The notes under the pieces were generated by a model, which was given only the letters and a program-made list of their open reading frames with translations, was not told where the DNA came from and did not search any database. A stretch of DNA of 64,000 nt from positions 146,723,544 through 146,787,543 of the forward strand of contig JBAIZL010000001.1 in assembly GCA_036971475.1 (NCBI GenBank). The letters are read 5' to 3'. Of this stretch, positions 10,756 through 23,990 are shown piece by piece. Within the stretch, counting starts at the first letter, position 1. Each line of letters starts with the position of its first letter. Source of the stretch: Prosapia bicincta (Eukaryota > Arthropoda > Insecta > Hemiptera > Cercopidae). A program made the position numbers and the translations under genes.

Positions 10756-13700
10756 GAGAACTATGCCAAACACCATAGAAGTTCGATTCGGTTGCTCCGC
10801 GGTAGAAACACAAAGTTACATATTTCGGAGCTTTTGAGGAAGACAATTATGCCAAACGCCATAGAAGTTCGATTCGGTTGCTCCGCGGTAGAAGCACAAA
10901 GTTACATATTTCGGAGCTTTTGAGGAAGACAATTATGCCAAACGCCATAGAAGTTCGATTCGGTTGCTCCGCGGTAGAAACACAAAGTTACATATTTCGG
11001 AGCCCTTGAGGTAGACAATTATGCCAAACACCATAGAAATTCGATTTGGTTGCTCCGCGGTAGAAACACAAAGTTACATAGTTTGGAGCCCTTGAGGTAG
11101 AAAATTATGCCAAACACCATAGAAGTTCGATTTGGTTGCTCCGCGGTAGAAACACAAAGTTACATAGTTCGGAGCCCTTGAGGTAGACAATTATGCCAAA
11201 CACCATAGAAGTTCGATTTGGTTGCTCCGCGGTAGAAACACAAAGTTACATTTTTCGGAGCCCTTGAGGTAGACAATTATGCCAAACACCATAGAAGTTC
11301 GATTTGGTTGCTCCGCCGTAGAAACACAAAGTTACATAGTTCGGTGCCCTTGAGGTAGACAATTATGCCAAACACCATAGAAGTTCGATTTGGTTGCTCC
11401 GCGGTAGAAACACAAAGTTACATTTTTCGGAGCCCTTGAGGTAGACAATTATGCCAAACACCATAGAAGTTCGATTTGGTTGCCCCGCGGTAGAAACACA
11501 AAGTTACATATTTCGGAGCCCTTGAGGTAGACAATTATGCCAAACGTCATAGAAGTTCGATTCGGTTGCCCCGCGGTAGAAACACAAAGTTACATATTTC
11601 GGAGCCCTCGAGGAAGACAATTATGCCAAACACCATAGAAGTTCGATTCGGTTGCTCCGCGGTAGAAACACAAAGTTACATAGTTCGGTGCCCTCGAGGA
11701 AGACAATTATGCCAAACACCATAGAAGTTCGATTCGGTTGCTCCGCGGTAGAAACACAAAGTTACATAGTTCGGAGCCCTTGAGGTAGACAATTATGCCA
11801 AACACCATAGAAGTTCGATTCGGTTGCTCCGCGGTAGAAACACAAAGTTACATAGTTCGGTGCCCTCGAGGAAGACAATTATGCCAAACACCATAGAAGT
11901 TCGATTCGGTTGCTCCGCGGTAGAAACACAAAGTTACATAGTTCGGAGCCCTCGAGGAAGACAATTATGCCAAACACCATAGAAGTTCGATTCGGTTGCT
12001 CCGCGGTAGAAACACAAAGTTACATAGTTCGGAGCCCTCGAGGAAGACAATTATGCCAAAAACCATAGAAGTTCGATTCGGTTGCTCCGCGGTAGAAACA
12101 CAAAGTTACATAGTTCGGTGCCCTCGAGGAAGACAATTATGCCAAACACCATAGAAGTTCGATTCGGTTGCTCCGCGGTAGAAACACAAAGTTACATAGT
12201 TCGGAGCCCTCGAGGAAGACAATTATGCCAAACACCATAGAAGTTCGATTCGGTTGCTCCGCGGTAGAAACACAAAGTTACATAGTTCGGAGCCCTCGAG
12301 GAAGACAATTATGACAAACACCATAGAAGTTCGATTCGGTTGCTCCGCGGTAGAAACACAAAGTTACATAGTTCGGAGCCCTCGAGGAAGACAATTATGC
12401 CAAAGACCATAGAAGTTCGATTCGGTTGCTCCGCGGTAGAAACACAAAGTTACATAGTTCGGTGCCCTTGAGGTAGACAATTATGCCAAACACCATAGAA
12501 GTTCGATTCGGTTGCCCCGCGGTAGAAACACAAAGTTACATAGTTCGGTGCCCTTGAGGTAGACAATTATGCCAAACACCATAGAAGTTCGATTCGGTTG
12601 CTCCGCGGTAGAAACACAAAGTTACATAGTTCGGTGCCCTTGAGGTAGACAATTATGCCAAACACCATAGAAGTTCGATTCGGTTGCCCCGCGGTAGAAA
12701 CACAAAGTTACATAGTTCGGTGCCCTTGAGGTAGACAATTATGCCAAACACCATAGAAGTTCCATTCGGTTGCTCCGCGGTAAAACACAAAGTTACATAG
12801 TTCGGAGCCCTTGAGGTAGACAATTATGCCAAACACCATAGAAGTTCGATTCGGTTGCTCCGCGGTAAAACACAAAGTTACATAGTTCGGTGCTCTTGAG
12901 GTAGACAATTATGCCAAACACCATAGAAGTTCGATTCGGTTGCTCCGCGGTAAAACACAAAGTTACATAGTTCGGTGCCCTTGAGGTAGACAATTATGCC
13001 AAACACCATAGAAGTTCGATTCGGTTGCTCCGCGGTAGAAACACAAAGTTACATAGTTCGGTGCCCTCGAGGAAGACAATTATGCCAAACACCATAGAAG
13101 TTCGATTCGGTTGCTCCGCGGTAAAACACAAAGTTACATAGTTCGGTGCCCTTGAGGTAGACAATTATGCCAAACACCATAGAAGTTCGATTCGGTTGCC
13201 CCGCGGTAAAACACAAAGTTACATAGTTCGGTGCCCTTGAGGTAGACAATTATGCCAAACACCATAGAAGTTCGATTCGGTTGCCCCGCGGTAAAACACA
13301 AAGTTACATAGTTCGGTGCCCTTGAGGTAGACAATTATGCCAAACACCATAGAAGTTCGATTCGGTTGCCCCGCGGTAAAACACAAAGTTACATAGTTCG
13401 GTGCCCTTGAGGTAGACAATTATGCCAAACACCATAGAAGTTCGAATTGGTTGCTCCGCGGTAAAACACAAAGTTACATAGTTCGGTGCCCTTGAGGTAG
13501 AGAATTATGCCAAACACCATAGAAGTTCGATTCGGTTGCCCCGCGGTAAAACACAAAGTTACATAGTTCGGTGCCCTTGAGGTAGACAATTATGCCAAAC
13601 ACCATAGAAGTTCGATTCGGTTGCCCCGCGGTAAAACACAAAGTTACATAGTTCGGTGCCCTTGAGGTAGACAATTATGCCAAACACCATAGAAGTTCGA

Positions 13701-16425
13701 TTCGGTTGCTCCGCGGTAGAAACACAAAGTTACATAGTTCGGTGCCCTTGAGGTAGACAATTATGCCAAACACCATAGAAGTTCGATTCGGTTGCTCCGC
13801 GGTAGAAACACAAAGTTACATAGTTCGGTGCCCTTGAGGTAGACAATTATGCCAAACACCATAGAAGTTCGAATTGGTTGCTCCGCGGTAAAACACAAAG
13901 TTACATAGTTCGGTGCCCTTGAGGTAGACAATTATGCCAAACACCATAGAAGTTCGAATTGGTTGCTCCGCGGTAAAACACAAAGTTACATAGTTCGGTG
14001 CCCTTGAGGTAGACAATTATGCCAAACACCATAGAAGTTCGATTCGGTTGCTCCGCGGTAGAAACACAAAGTTACATAGTTCGGTGCCCTTGAGGTAGAC
14101 AATTATGCCAAACACCATAGAAGTTCGAATTGGTTGCTCCGCGGTAAAACACAAAGTTACATAGTTCGGTGCCCTTGAGGTAGACAATTATGCCAAACAC
14201 CATAGAAGTTCGATTCGGTTGCCTCGCGGTAAAACACAAAGTTACATAGTTCGGTGCCCTTGAGGTAGACAATTATGCCAAACACCATAGAAGTTCGATT
14301 CGGTTGCCCCGCGGTAAAACACAAAGTTACATAGTTCGGTGCCCTTGAGGTAGACAATTATGCCAAACACCATAGAAGTTCGATTCGGTTGCCCCGCGGT
14401 AAAACACAAAGTTACATAGTTCGGTGCCCTTGAGGTAGACAATTATGCCAAACACCATAGAAGTTCGATTCGGTTGCTCCGCGGTAGAAACACAAAGTTA
14501 CATAGTTCGGTGCCCTTGAGGTAGACAATTATGCCAAACACCATAGAAGTTCGATTCGGTTGCTCCGCGGTAGAAACACAAAGTTACATAGTTCGGTGCC
14601 CTTGAGGTAGACAATTATGCCAAACACCATAGAAGTTCGATTCGGTTGCTCCGCGGTAGAAACACAAAGTTACATAGTTCGGTGCCCTTGAGGTAGACAA
14701 TTATGCCAAACACCATAGAAGTTCGATTCGGTTGCCCCGCGGTAAAACACAAAGTTACATAGTTCGGTGCCCTTGAGGTAGACAATTATGCCAAACACCA
14801 TAGAAGTTCGATTCGGTTGCCCCGCGGTAAAACACAAAGTTACATAGTTCGGTGCCCTTGAGGTAGACAATTATGCCAAACACCATAGAAGTTCGATTCG
14901 GTTGCTCCGCGGTAAAACACAAAGTTACATAGTTCGGTGCCCTTGAGGTAGACAATTATGCCAAACACCATAGAAGTTCGATTCGGTTGCCCCGCGGTAA
15001 AACACAAAGTTACATAGTTCGGTGCCCTTGAGGTAGACAATTATGCCAAACACCATAGAAGTTCGATTCGGTTGCTCCGCGGTAAAACACAAAGTTACAT
15101 AGTTCGGTGCCCTTGAGGTAGACAATTATGCCAAACACCATAGAAGTTCGATTCGGTTGCTCCGCGGTAAAACACAAAGTTACATAGTTCGGTGCCCTTG
15201 AGGTAGACAATTATGCCAAACACCATAGAAGTTCGATTCGGTTGCCCCGCGGTAGAAACACAAAGTTACATAGTTCGGTGCCCTTGAGGTAGACAATTAT
15301 GCCAAACACCATAGAAGTTCGATTCGGTTGCTCCGCGGTAAAACACAAAGTTACATAGTTCGGTGCCCTTGAGGTAGACAATTATGCCAAACACCATAGA
15401 AGTTCGATTCGGTTGCTCCGCGGTAAAACACAAAGTTACATAGTTCGGTGCCCTTGAGGTAGACAATTATGCCAAACACCATAGAAGTTCGATTCGGTTG
15501 CCCCGCGGTAGAAACACAAAGTTACATAGTTCGGTGCCCTTGAGGTAGACAATTATGCCAAACACCATAGAAGTTCGATTCGGTTGCCCCGCGGTAGAAA
15601 CACAAAGTTACATAGTTCGGTGCCCTCGAGGAAGACAATTATGATAAACACCATAGAAGTTCGATTCGGTTGCTCCGCGGTAGAAACACAAAGTTACATA
15701 GTTCGGTGCCCTAGAGGAAGACAATTATGATAAACACCATAGAAGTTTGATTCGGTTGCTCCGCGGTAGAAACACAAAGTTACATAGTTCGGTGCCCTCG
15801 AGGAAGACAATTATGATAAACACCATAGAAGTTCGATTCGGTTGCTCCGCGGTAGAAACACAAAGTTACATAGTTCGGAGCCCTTGAGGAAGACAATTAT
15901 GCCAAACACCATAAAGGTTCGATTCGGTTGCTCCGCGGTAGAAACACAAAGTTACATAGTTCAGTGCCCTCGAGGAAGACAATTATGATAAACACCATAG
16001 AAGTTCGATTCGGTTGCTCCGCGGTAGAAACACAAAGTTACATAGTTCGGTGCCCTCGAGGAAGACAATTATGCCAAACACCATAGAGGTTCGATTCGGT
16101 TGCTCCGCGGTAGAAACACAAAGTTACATAGTTCGGTGTCCTCGAGGAAGACAATTATGCCAAATACCATAGAAGTTCGATTCGGTTGCTCCGCGGTAGA
16201 AACACAAAGTTACATAGTTCGGTGCCCTCGAGGAAGACAATTATGATAAACACCATAGAAGTTCGATTCGGTTGCTCCGCGGTAGAAACACAAAGTTACA
16301 TAGTTCGGTGCCCTCGAGGAAGACAATTATGCCAAACACCATAGAGGTTCGATTCGGTTGCTCCGCGGTAGAAACACAAAGTTACATAGTTCGGAGCCCT
16401 TGAGGTAGACAATTATGCCAAACAC
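10756..16425 (+). repeat. 85/86-bp minisatellite, 66 units
   Basis: The marker ATGCCAAAC (or close variants) recurs from 10763 to 16415, giving 66 units. Counting lengths, 42 units are 86 bp (with GTAGAAACAC) and 24 are 85 bp (with GTAAAACAC); all 85-bp units lie between about 12.78 and 15.43 kb. Each unit contains the palindrome CCGCGG. The unit looks like an old dimer of two ~43-bp halves, both running from AAACAC through AGTTCG to GGTAG. Minus-strand 66-codon open frames recur wherever two 85-bp units adjoin; they are by-products of the period and not evidence for a protein. Confidence 0.97.
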
Positions 16426-17496
16426 TCATTTCTTACTATTGGCTTTGTTAAGCTGGAATAAAGTTGGTGACGTATCTGTTGCTCTGTATTTTTCTTTTCT
16501 ATTCCTTTAAACGTTTAAAGTTGTAAATTGATCTCAACAAATTGAACCATTTATTAGATATTTGAAATATAATCATCTGGAATCTTCTGTAAACGGGAAA
16601 GTAGCATGTTACAAAAGTGATACCTTATGTAGAGTGTTAGATAAAAAGTTGGCGGATTCTTATCTGAAAACGATTTTTAGAATGAGACGATTTTTTTACG
16701 GTGGTGTCACATACGGTTATCCAATAGATTTCCTACACTCGCGAAGCGTCAATTAACAATTAGGTTATATTATTTTAGGTTATATACCGCAGCAACGCAT
16801 TTCGTTTGGTAAGACTGGAGAAGGCATTCCTTCTCTTAGAGAAAAAATTAGTTAATTTTTAATATTGTTTTTCCTATTAAAATAAATTTAATTTTTAGTA
16901 ATTATCATATTAACTACTACAAAAATATCGGAACCGAAAATGATCTTATATGATAGGAGAAACGTTATAAATTTATAACAAACGTGTGCATGATGTTACT
17001 AATTTTCGTGCCCGAAAATTGTTTAACAAGTAGAATTTTGTCATTCTCGTATGCAATTGTTTTTATAATATTTTAATTAACAAAACACTAAATCGCTCAA
17101 TCGCCTTCACTAAACTAGATCAATGTGATTGGATTATTGGATCAGTTACAAACTAAAACGACCTTTAGCGAGACGAGAAGTTTACTGATGTTCCAGGAAC
17201 GCCTCTCCGCAACAAAGTGCTTAACCTATTTTGTCCTGACTTTGTATCAACTCCAGGGAGATTTACCGACAGAAGTTCTACAGATATCGATGACGTCACT
17301 TTAACATCGGAAACAAAGCATAATTTATCATCAGAAATAAAATACTTCGTTTATTGAAAATAATACATAGTTTATTTTTAATACCAATATTTTTTGATGG
17401 GCTAAACATTTAAGCAAACTATAATGCAAATAACTCTTTATGTATCGCAATACACATCATCAAATCCCATTTACATTTAAGTAGAATGAATAGTAC
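16426..17496. other. spacer between two minisatellites
   Basis: No gene supported. A 64-codon plus frame at 16562-16756 is unrecognised. A CRE-type TGACGTCA is at 17291-17298. Confidence 0.4.
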
Positions 17497-19576
17497 CGCC
17501 CCCGTAGAATAGGAAAGGCTTTCGACTGTAGGTAGAATTAGTCTACGGGCATGAGAAGCCCTGGCACAGAGTGATATAGCATCACGTGTCCAGGCTTGCG
17601 TACCTGAAGTACTGTGCGTGAGGTTTAGCCCCCGTAGAATAGGAAAGGCTTTCGACTGTAGGTAGAATTAGTCTATGGGCATGAGAAGCCCTGGCACAGA
17701 GTGATATAGCATCACGTGTCCAGGCTTGCGTACCTGAAGTATTGTGCGTGAGGTTTAGCCCCCGTAGAATAGGAAACGCTTTCTACTGTAGGTAGAATTA
17801 GTCTACGGGCATGAGAAGCCCTGGCACAAGGTGATATAGCATCACGGGTCCAGGCTTGCGTACCTGAAGTACAATGCGTGAGGTTTAGCCCCCGTAGAAT
17901 AGGAAAGGCTTTCGATTGTAGGTAGAATTAGTCTACGGGCATGAGAAGCCCTGGCATAGAGTGATATAGCATCACGTGTCCAGGCTTTCGTACCATAAGT
18001 ACTATGCGTGAGGTTTAGCCCCCGTAGAATAGGAAAGGCTTTCGACTGTAGGTAGAATTAGTCTACGGGCATGAGAAGCCCTGGCACAGAGTGATATAGC
18101 ATCACGTGTCCAGGCTTGCGTACCTGAAGTACAATGCGTGAGGTTTAGCCCCCGTAGAATAGGAAAGGCTTTCGACTGTAGGTAGAATTAGTCTACGGGC
18201 ATGAGAAGCCCTGGCACAGGGTGATATAGCATCACGTGTCCTGGCTTGCGTACCTGAAGTACAATGCGTGAGGTTTAGCCCCCGTAGAATAGGAAAGGCT
18301 TTCGACTGTAGGTAGAATTAGTCTACGGGCATGAGAAGCCCTGGCACAGGGTAATATAGCATCAAGTGTCCAGGCTTGCGTACCTGAAGTACAATGCGTG
18401 AGGTTTAGCCCCCGTAGAATAGGAAAGGCTTTCGACTGTAGGTAGAATTAGTCTACGGGCATGAGAAGCCCTGGCACAGGGTGATATAGCATCACGTGTC
18501 CAGGCTTGCGTACCTGAAGTACAATGCGTGAGGTTTAGCCCCCGTAGAATAGGAAAGGCTTTCGACTGTAGGTAGAATTAGTCTACGGGCATGAGAAGCC
18601 CTGGCACAGGGTGATATAGCATCACGTGTCCAGGCTTGCGTACCTGAAGTACAATGCGTGAGGTTTAGCCCCCGTAGAATAGGAAAGGCTTTCGACTGTA
18701 GGTAGAATTAGTCTACGGGCATGAGAAGCCCTGGCACAGGGTAATATAGCATCACGTGTCCAGGCTTGCGTACCATACGTACAATGCGTGAGGTTTAGCC
18801 CCCGTAGAATAGGAAAGGCTTTCGACTGTAGGTAGAATTAGTCTACTGGCATGAGAAGCCCTGGCACAGGGTGATATAGCATCACGTGTCCAGGCTTGCG
18901 TACCTGAAGTACAATGCGTGAGGTTTAGCCCCCGTAGAATAGGAAAGGCTTTCGACTGTAGGTAGAATTAGTCTACGGGCATGAGAAGCCCTGGCACAGG
19001 GTAATATAGCATCACTGTCCAGGCTTGCGTACCTGAAGTACTGTGCGTGAGGTTTAGCCTCCGTAGAATAGGAAAGGCTTTCGACTGTAGGTAGATTTAG
19101 TCTACGGGCATGAGAAGCCCTGGCACAGGGTGATATAGCATCACTGTCCAGGCTTGCTTACCTGAAGTACTGTGCGTGAGGTTTAGCCTCCGTAGAATAG
19201 GAAAGGCTTTCGACTGTAGGTAGAATTAGTCTACGGGCATGAGAAGCCCTGGCACAGGGTGATATAGCATCACGTGTCCAGGCTTGCGTACCTGAAGTAC
19301 AATGCGTGAGGTTTAGCCTCCGTAGAATAGGAAAGGCTTTCGACTGTAGGTAGAATTAGTCTACGGGCATGAGAAGCCCTGGCACAGGGTGATATAGCAT
19401 CACGTGTCCAGGCTTGCGTACCTGAAGTACTGTGCGTGAGGTTTAGCCTCCGTAGAATAGGAAAGGCTTTCGACTGTAGGTAGAATTAGTCTACGGGCAT
19501 GAGAAGCCCTGGTACAGGCTGATATAGCATCACGTGTCCAGGCTTGCGTACCTGAAGTACAATGCGTGAGGTTTAA
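17497..19576 (+). repeat. 130-bp minisatellite, 16 units
   Basis: The start CCCGTAGAATAGG recurs every 130 bp from 17501 (17501, 17631, 17761 and so on) for 16 units; two units carry a 2-nt deletion (ATCACTGTCC for ATCACGTGTCC) and the last five use CTCCGTAG. Each unit holds two inverted pairs: CCCGTAGA with TCTACGGG 33 nt apart, and GTGAT with ATCAC around a 5-nt loop. It is richer in GC than its flanks. Confidence 0.97.
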
Positions 19577-20003
<427 letters not shown>

Positions 20004-20027
20004 ATTTATTTATTTATTTTTTTTTCT

Positions 20028-20125
20028 TAAACAATATAGGTTATTCTAATACAAGAATATTTAATAATTTATATTCAAAGCTTTTCGTTGGTAAACAGTA
20101 CCAACATCATCAGGAATGAAAATGA
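20028..20125 (-). mobile_element. hammerhead-bearing short element (ATTC family), single-sided copy
   Basis: On the minus strand the hammerhead-like motif is followed by a tail (20072 down to about 20028, containing TATTCTTGTATTAGAATAACC) matching the tail of the element at 30.8-31.0 kb. The inverted partner tail of that element is missing here. AT-rich microsatellite lies on the tail side. Confidence 0.65.
20073..20117 (-). ncRNA. hammerhead ribozyme-like motif (ATTC family)
   Basis: Minus strand: stem I ATTC (20117-20114) with GAAT (20076-20073); core CTGATGA (20113-20107) intact; stem II GTTGG/CCAAC; GAA; palindromic helix III AAGCTT (20083-20078); T before the cleavage point. All core nucleotides match the hammerhead consensus. 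Confidence 0.75.
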
Positions 20126-21490
20126 TATATGTATATATATAAGTGGGGAAAACTTACAAACGTATTATAAACATAGCTTATAACAATTACTAAAGAAATA
20201 AAATCAAACACGGCATTCAATTTAAAAATGAACTACCAATACATCGGTAGGATACAATGCACTGCACGAAGAAAATTGCTTCTTTTTAAAATTACAAAAA
20301 ACGTAAATATACCATGAAAAACTCAACCATACAGATCCATTGAAATTTTAAATATTTTGGAGTTTTCAAAGTGTTTTTTATTAATGTTATAGACGTCCGC
20401 TTTGACTTTTCGGTGAACAAGATCATATTATTTGGGTCATGGGAGCAGCTGAAACAGAGACCCTCCGGACATCGAACCTGAGGAAACCTCACAGTGTTCA
20501 GTGTCGGTCACTGATTGTACTTAGAAACCTTAGTAAGACGACTAATACGAGGTCTGACGTGAACAGTCCTTGTTCTTTAAAACATTCTATCACAAATGCT
20601 AGAATGCTCACTTCACTGTCTGAAGCATTTATTGGGCATTAAATTTCAACAGTTTTTTTAATTAATTACCTGATTTCAATTATTTGTAATAAAATATTTA
20701 TTGAAAATGTAGCTAGATTTCGGTGCAAAATTTGTTTTAGAATAATTGGCACTTTAATTCACGTTTTTTTAAACATATTAATTTCAACATGTTTCTGAAA
20801 AACCCTTTATTTTTTTCAGTAGGACATCTTATGATTTATTTTGTTACATTGTTTCCTGTATAGAGGTGCAAAACGCTCTAGACAGTTGGTAATCTATTAT
20901 TTGCTTTTAACACTTGCTGTAAAGAATTGGCTTGTTGCAAGCCGTCTTAATCGGAATAGATTGATTTTATAATCTTTAACGGCACTATACCGTGAAGAGT
21001 CGAACCCGTTGCAATCCTTACGACCAATCTTCCTTCCCCCGATGACCGATATCCACTGTCAGCAAAAAATATATCGGTAATACAAAAAATGTTAAAAATA
21101 TATATTAATCTTTATTGCCAACTATATAATGACCAATGTTCTATAGCGTCAACACCAGAAAATATACTTCAAGGTAAATTATTGTTTAATAGGTAAAACA
21201 ACCACTGGTTTAAACATACATACAAACCACATAATCAATTTGGAGAATTCTGATTGATCGAGATACTCACGAAAAGATATAACAGTGATACGAGCTCAGA
21301 AACCTACGATGTTCTACAATATTTATGAAGAGCCTAGAAGAAACGTAGAATATTGTTAAGATTTTATCGCCTGTTATTATTTACATTTCTTCTAAAAATG
21401 TAGAATTTCCTTAAAATTTATGCTTGGGTATCTACAAATGTTTTATGTACTCGTAGTTTGCTATGATGAAAAGCAAAAAGTTCTGTATAA
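20126..21490. other. unannotated sequence
   Basis: No gene supported. A 67-codon plus frame at 20439-20642 overlaps a locally less AT-rich patch but has no recognisable motif. Confidence 0.4.
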
Positions 21491-22665
21491 TATTTTGCTT
21501 GGTACGCCTGGGCTGTCAGTAGGGGAGTAGCTCACGAGTTAACTTACGTGGGAAGATATGTTTTGTGGATCAAGGTAGGATATTTTGCTCGGTACGCCTG
21601 GGCTGTCAGTAGGGGAGTAGCTCACGAGTTAACTTACGTGGGAAGATATGTTTTGTGGATCAAGGTAGGATATTTTGCTCGGTACGCCTGGGCTGTCAGT
21701 AGGGGAGTAGCTCACGAGTTAACTTACATGGGAAAATATGTTTTGTGGATCAAGGTAGGATATTTTGCTCGGTACGCCTGGGCTGTCAGTAGGGGAGTAG
21801 CTCACGAGTTAACTTACGTGGGAAGATATGTTTTGTGGATCAAGGTAGGATAATTTGCTCGGTACGCCTGGGCTGTCAGTAGGGGAGTAGCTCACAAGTT
21901 AACTTACGTGGGAAGATATGTTTTGTGGATCAAGGTAGGATATTTTGCTCGGTACGCCTGGGCTGTCAGTAGGGGAGTAGCTCACGAGTTAACTTACGTG
22001 GGAAGATATGTTTTGTGGATCAAGGTAGGATATTTTGCTCGGTACGCCTGGGCTGTCAGTAGGGGAGTAGCTCACGAGTTAACTTACATGGGAAAATATG
22101 TTTTGTGGATCAAGGTAGGATATTTTGCTCAGTACGCCTGAGCTGTCAATAGGGGAGTAGCTCACGAGTTAACTTACGTGGGAAGATATGTTTTGTGGAT
22201 CAAGGTAGGATATTTTGCTCGGTACGCCTGGGCTGTCAGTAGGGGAGTAGCTCAAGAGTTAACTTACGTGGGAAGATATGTTTTGTGGATCAAGGTAGGA
22301 TATTTTACTCGGTACGCCTCGGCTGTCAGTAGGGGAGTAGATCACGAGTTAACTTACGTGGGAAGATATGTTTTGTGGATCAAGGTAGGATATTTTGCTC
22401 GGTACGCCTGGGCTGTCAGTAGGGGAGTAGCTCACGAGTTAACTTACGTGGGAAGATATGTTTTGTGGATCAAGGTAGGATATTTTGCTCGGTACGCCTG
22501 GGCTGTCAGTAGGGGAGTAGCTCACGAGTTAACTTACGTGGGAAGATATGTTTTGTGGATCAAGGTAGGATATTTTGCTCGGTACGCCTGGGCTGTCAGT
22601 AGGGGAGTAGCTCACGAGTTAACTTACGTGGGAAGATATGTTTTGTGGATCAAGGTAGGATAGTT
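21491..22665 (+). repeat. 90-bp minisatellite, 13 units
   Basis: GGTACGCCTG recurs every 90 bp from 21501 to 22581 (13 units; one reads AGTACGCCTG). Because 90 is a multiple of three, one plus frame stays open across many units, giving 101-, 77- and 161-codon frames with a 30-residue periodicity (units start VGRYVLWIKVG). The frames are cut by ordinary substitutions (TAATTTG near 21850, TGAGCTG at 22139), and no gene context exists. A variant unit with ACATGGGAAAAT occurs at 21727 and 22087, exactly four units apart. Confidence 0.97.
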
Positions 22666-23570
22666 TGCTTTGTCTTTTAAGGGGGATTGCTTCCTTCGCG
22701 CCATTAACTACTCTTAGTGAATATAAAATTTTGTTTCTCGATGAAAAGCTGGAAGTTTGTTTCGGATTAATATATTTTAATAACAGACATTTGTCTTGGA
22801 GAAGTTATTAGACCAAACCTTGGAGTTATGCGTTTGTTAATTGAAATCCAAGTTTGCAGTTGCGATACAGTTTGAGAGTAAAGGGTAGGGGGCAAAATTA
22901 ATTGGCAACTTGAACAGGCAAATTAAACCAACGCTGTATTTTCGGGACGTTCCGGAGCGGAGGAATACTTACCACTGTGTTTCCCGCGGGAATTTCGCCC
23001 CCAAATTATACGTTACGAAGCTTATCTATTGAGGTTGAAATTTGTAATTCCTGTTGTTTGTCAGGCGCCTTTATATTGATCAAGGACAGGTTTCGTTGTT
23101 CTATTATGCTGCACTTACAATCCCTGGTAATCGTTACTAAACGCATGCGTTACTGACTTGCAAGTATAAAATGTACAGCATGAAGACTTTTATTGCACAA
23201 GATGTATTCGCAATACTTCTTTAAAAGGAATATGGCTCTCTTAAATATAACGGTAAGCTTATCGTATTTATCTTATGGTATTGTAAGATCCTAATCTTAT
23301 TTTATCAGCTTTTGAAATTAAACATTCTCAGGAATTATTGCTTGCAATAAATGATATGCATGTTAAAAGATTACTAGCAACCCATTGATACATTTATACT
23401 ACGCGGTGATATCTTCAAAATAAAACATATTTTAGTTGATTGTGTTGGTATAACTAATATTCGTGCCCTTTTTAATTTGAAAGGGAGTTTGAAGGTGGTG
23501 TTGAGGGACGATGCCTCGGCCATTGAGCGAGTCATCCTTTTCTTACACCACTTGAACATATTTAAAAAAA
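22666..23570. other. spacer containing a dispersed repeat
   Basis: Apart from the dispersed repeat at about 22762-22940, nothing is recognised. Confidence 0.4.
22762..22940 (+). repeat. dispersed repeat, copy 1 (inverted partner near 36.6-36.8 kb)
   Basis: This stretch closely matches the reverse complement of about 36627-36790: TTATTAGACCAAACC, GTTATGCGTTTGTTAATTGA, AGTTGCGATACAGTTTGAGA and AATTAATTGGCAACTTGAAC occur in the same order in both. No terminal repeats or coding sequence are visible, so the element class is unknown; a SINE or MITE is possible. Confidence 0.8.
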
Positions 23571-23990
23571 TTTAATATTTAAAATATATGCTTTTATAGC
23601 TATACTTATATTTCCTCTTAATTATTATCTGCGTATATTTTTTATTTATTTAAATTTATATATTTTATGTTCTTGTTATCGTGATATTAAGATTTATTTA
23701 TTGTTAAATTGTTGACTATTGTTGTTTTAAATATTGTTATTATTTATTTACTGTTAATTGTTATTTGTTGTTATTTTATTATTTATAGTTTTATATTTTT
23801 TATTGTTATAGATTTATTGTTGTTTTTTTTTGTTATTTATTATTGTTTTTTTTCTTGTTTCCTAATTTTTGTTTTATTTAAATTTATTTTGTTTAATTTA
23901 AAATATTGCGTTTAGTGTTAGATTTTGATTGGCAATGATAACCACAGTTGGTTTTTCGCTAGGGAAAAGAAACTTGCTGAGACCTTGGGA
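23571..23990 (+). repeat. T-rich tract ending in GGCAATGATAACC
   Basis: About 350 bp of TTATT/TTTAT-rich sequence ends with GGCAATGATAACCACAGTTG. The 35.5-35.9 kb stretch has the same design (T-rich, then GGCAATGATAACCTTATTGG), suggesting 3' tails of one retroelement family. The 68-codon plus frame at 23709-23915 is low complexity. Confidence 0.4.

Noticed and set aside
12708..15466. A series of 66-codon minus-strand ORFs
   Set aside because: They are the same frame re-created wherever two 85-bp minisatellite units adjoin; they overlap each other and disappear with the 86-bp units, so they are by-products of repeat length.
10756..16425. CRISPR-like array (regular repeats)
   Set aside because: Units are contiguous with no unique spacers, and the context is eukaryotic.
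10756..16425. Pol III B-box-like GTTCGATTC in each 85/86-bp unit
   Set aside because: No A box at a suitable distance and no tRNA fold; a chance match multiplied by the array.
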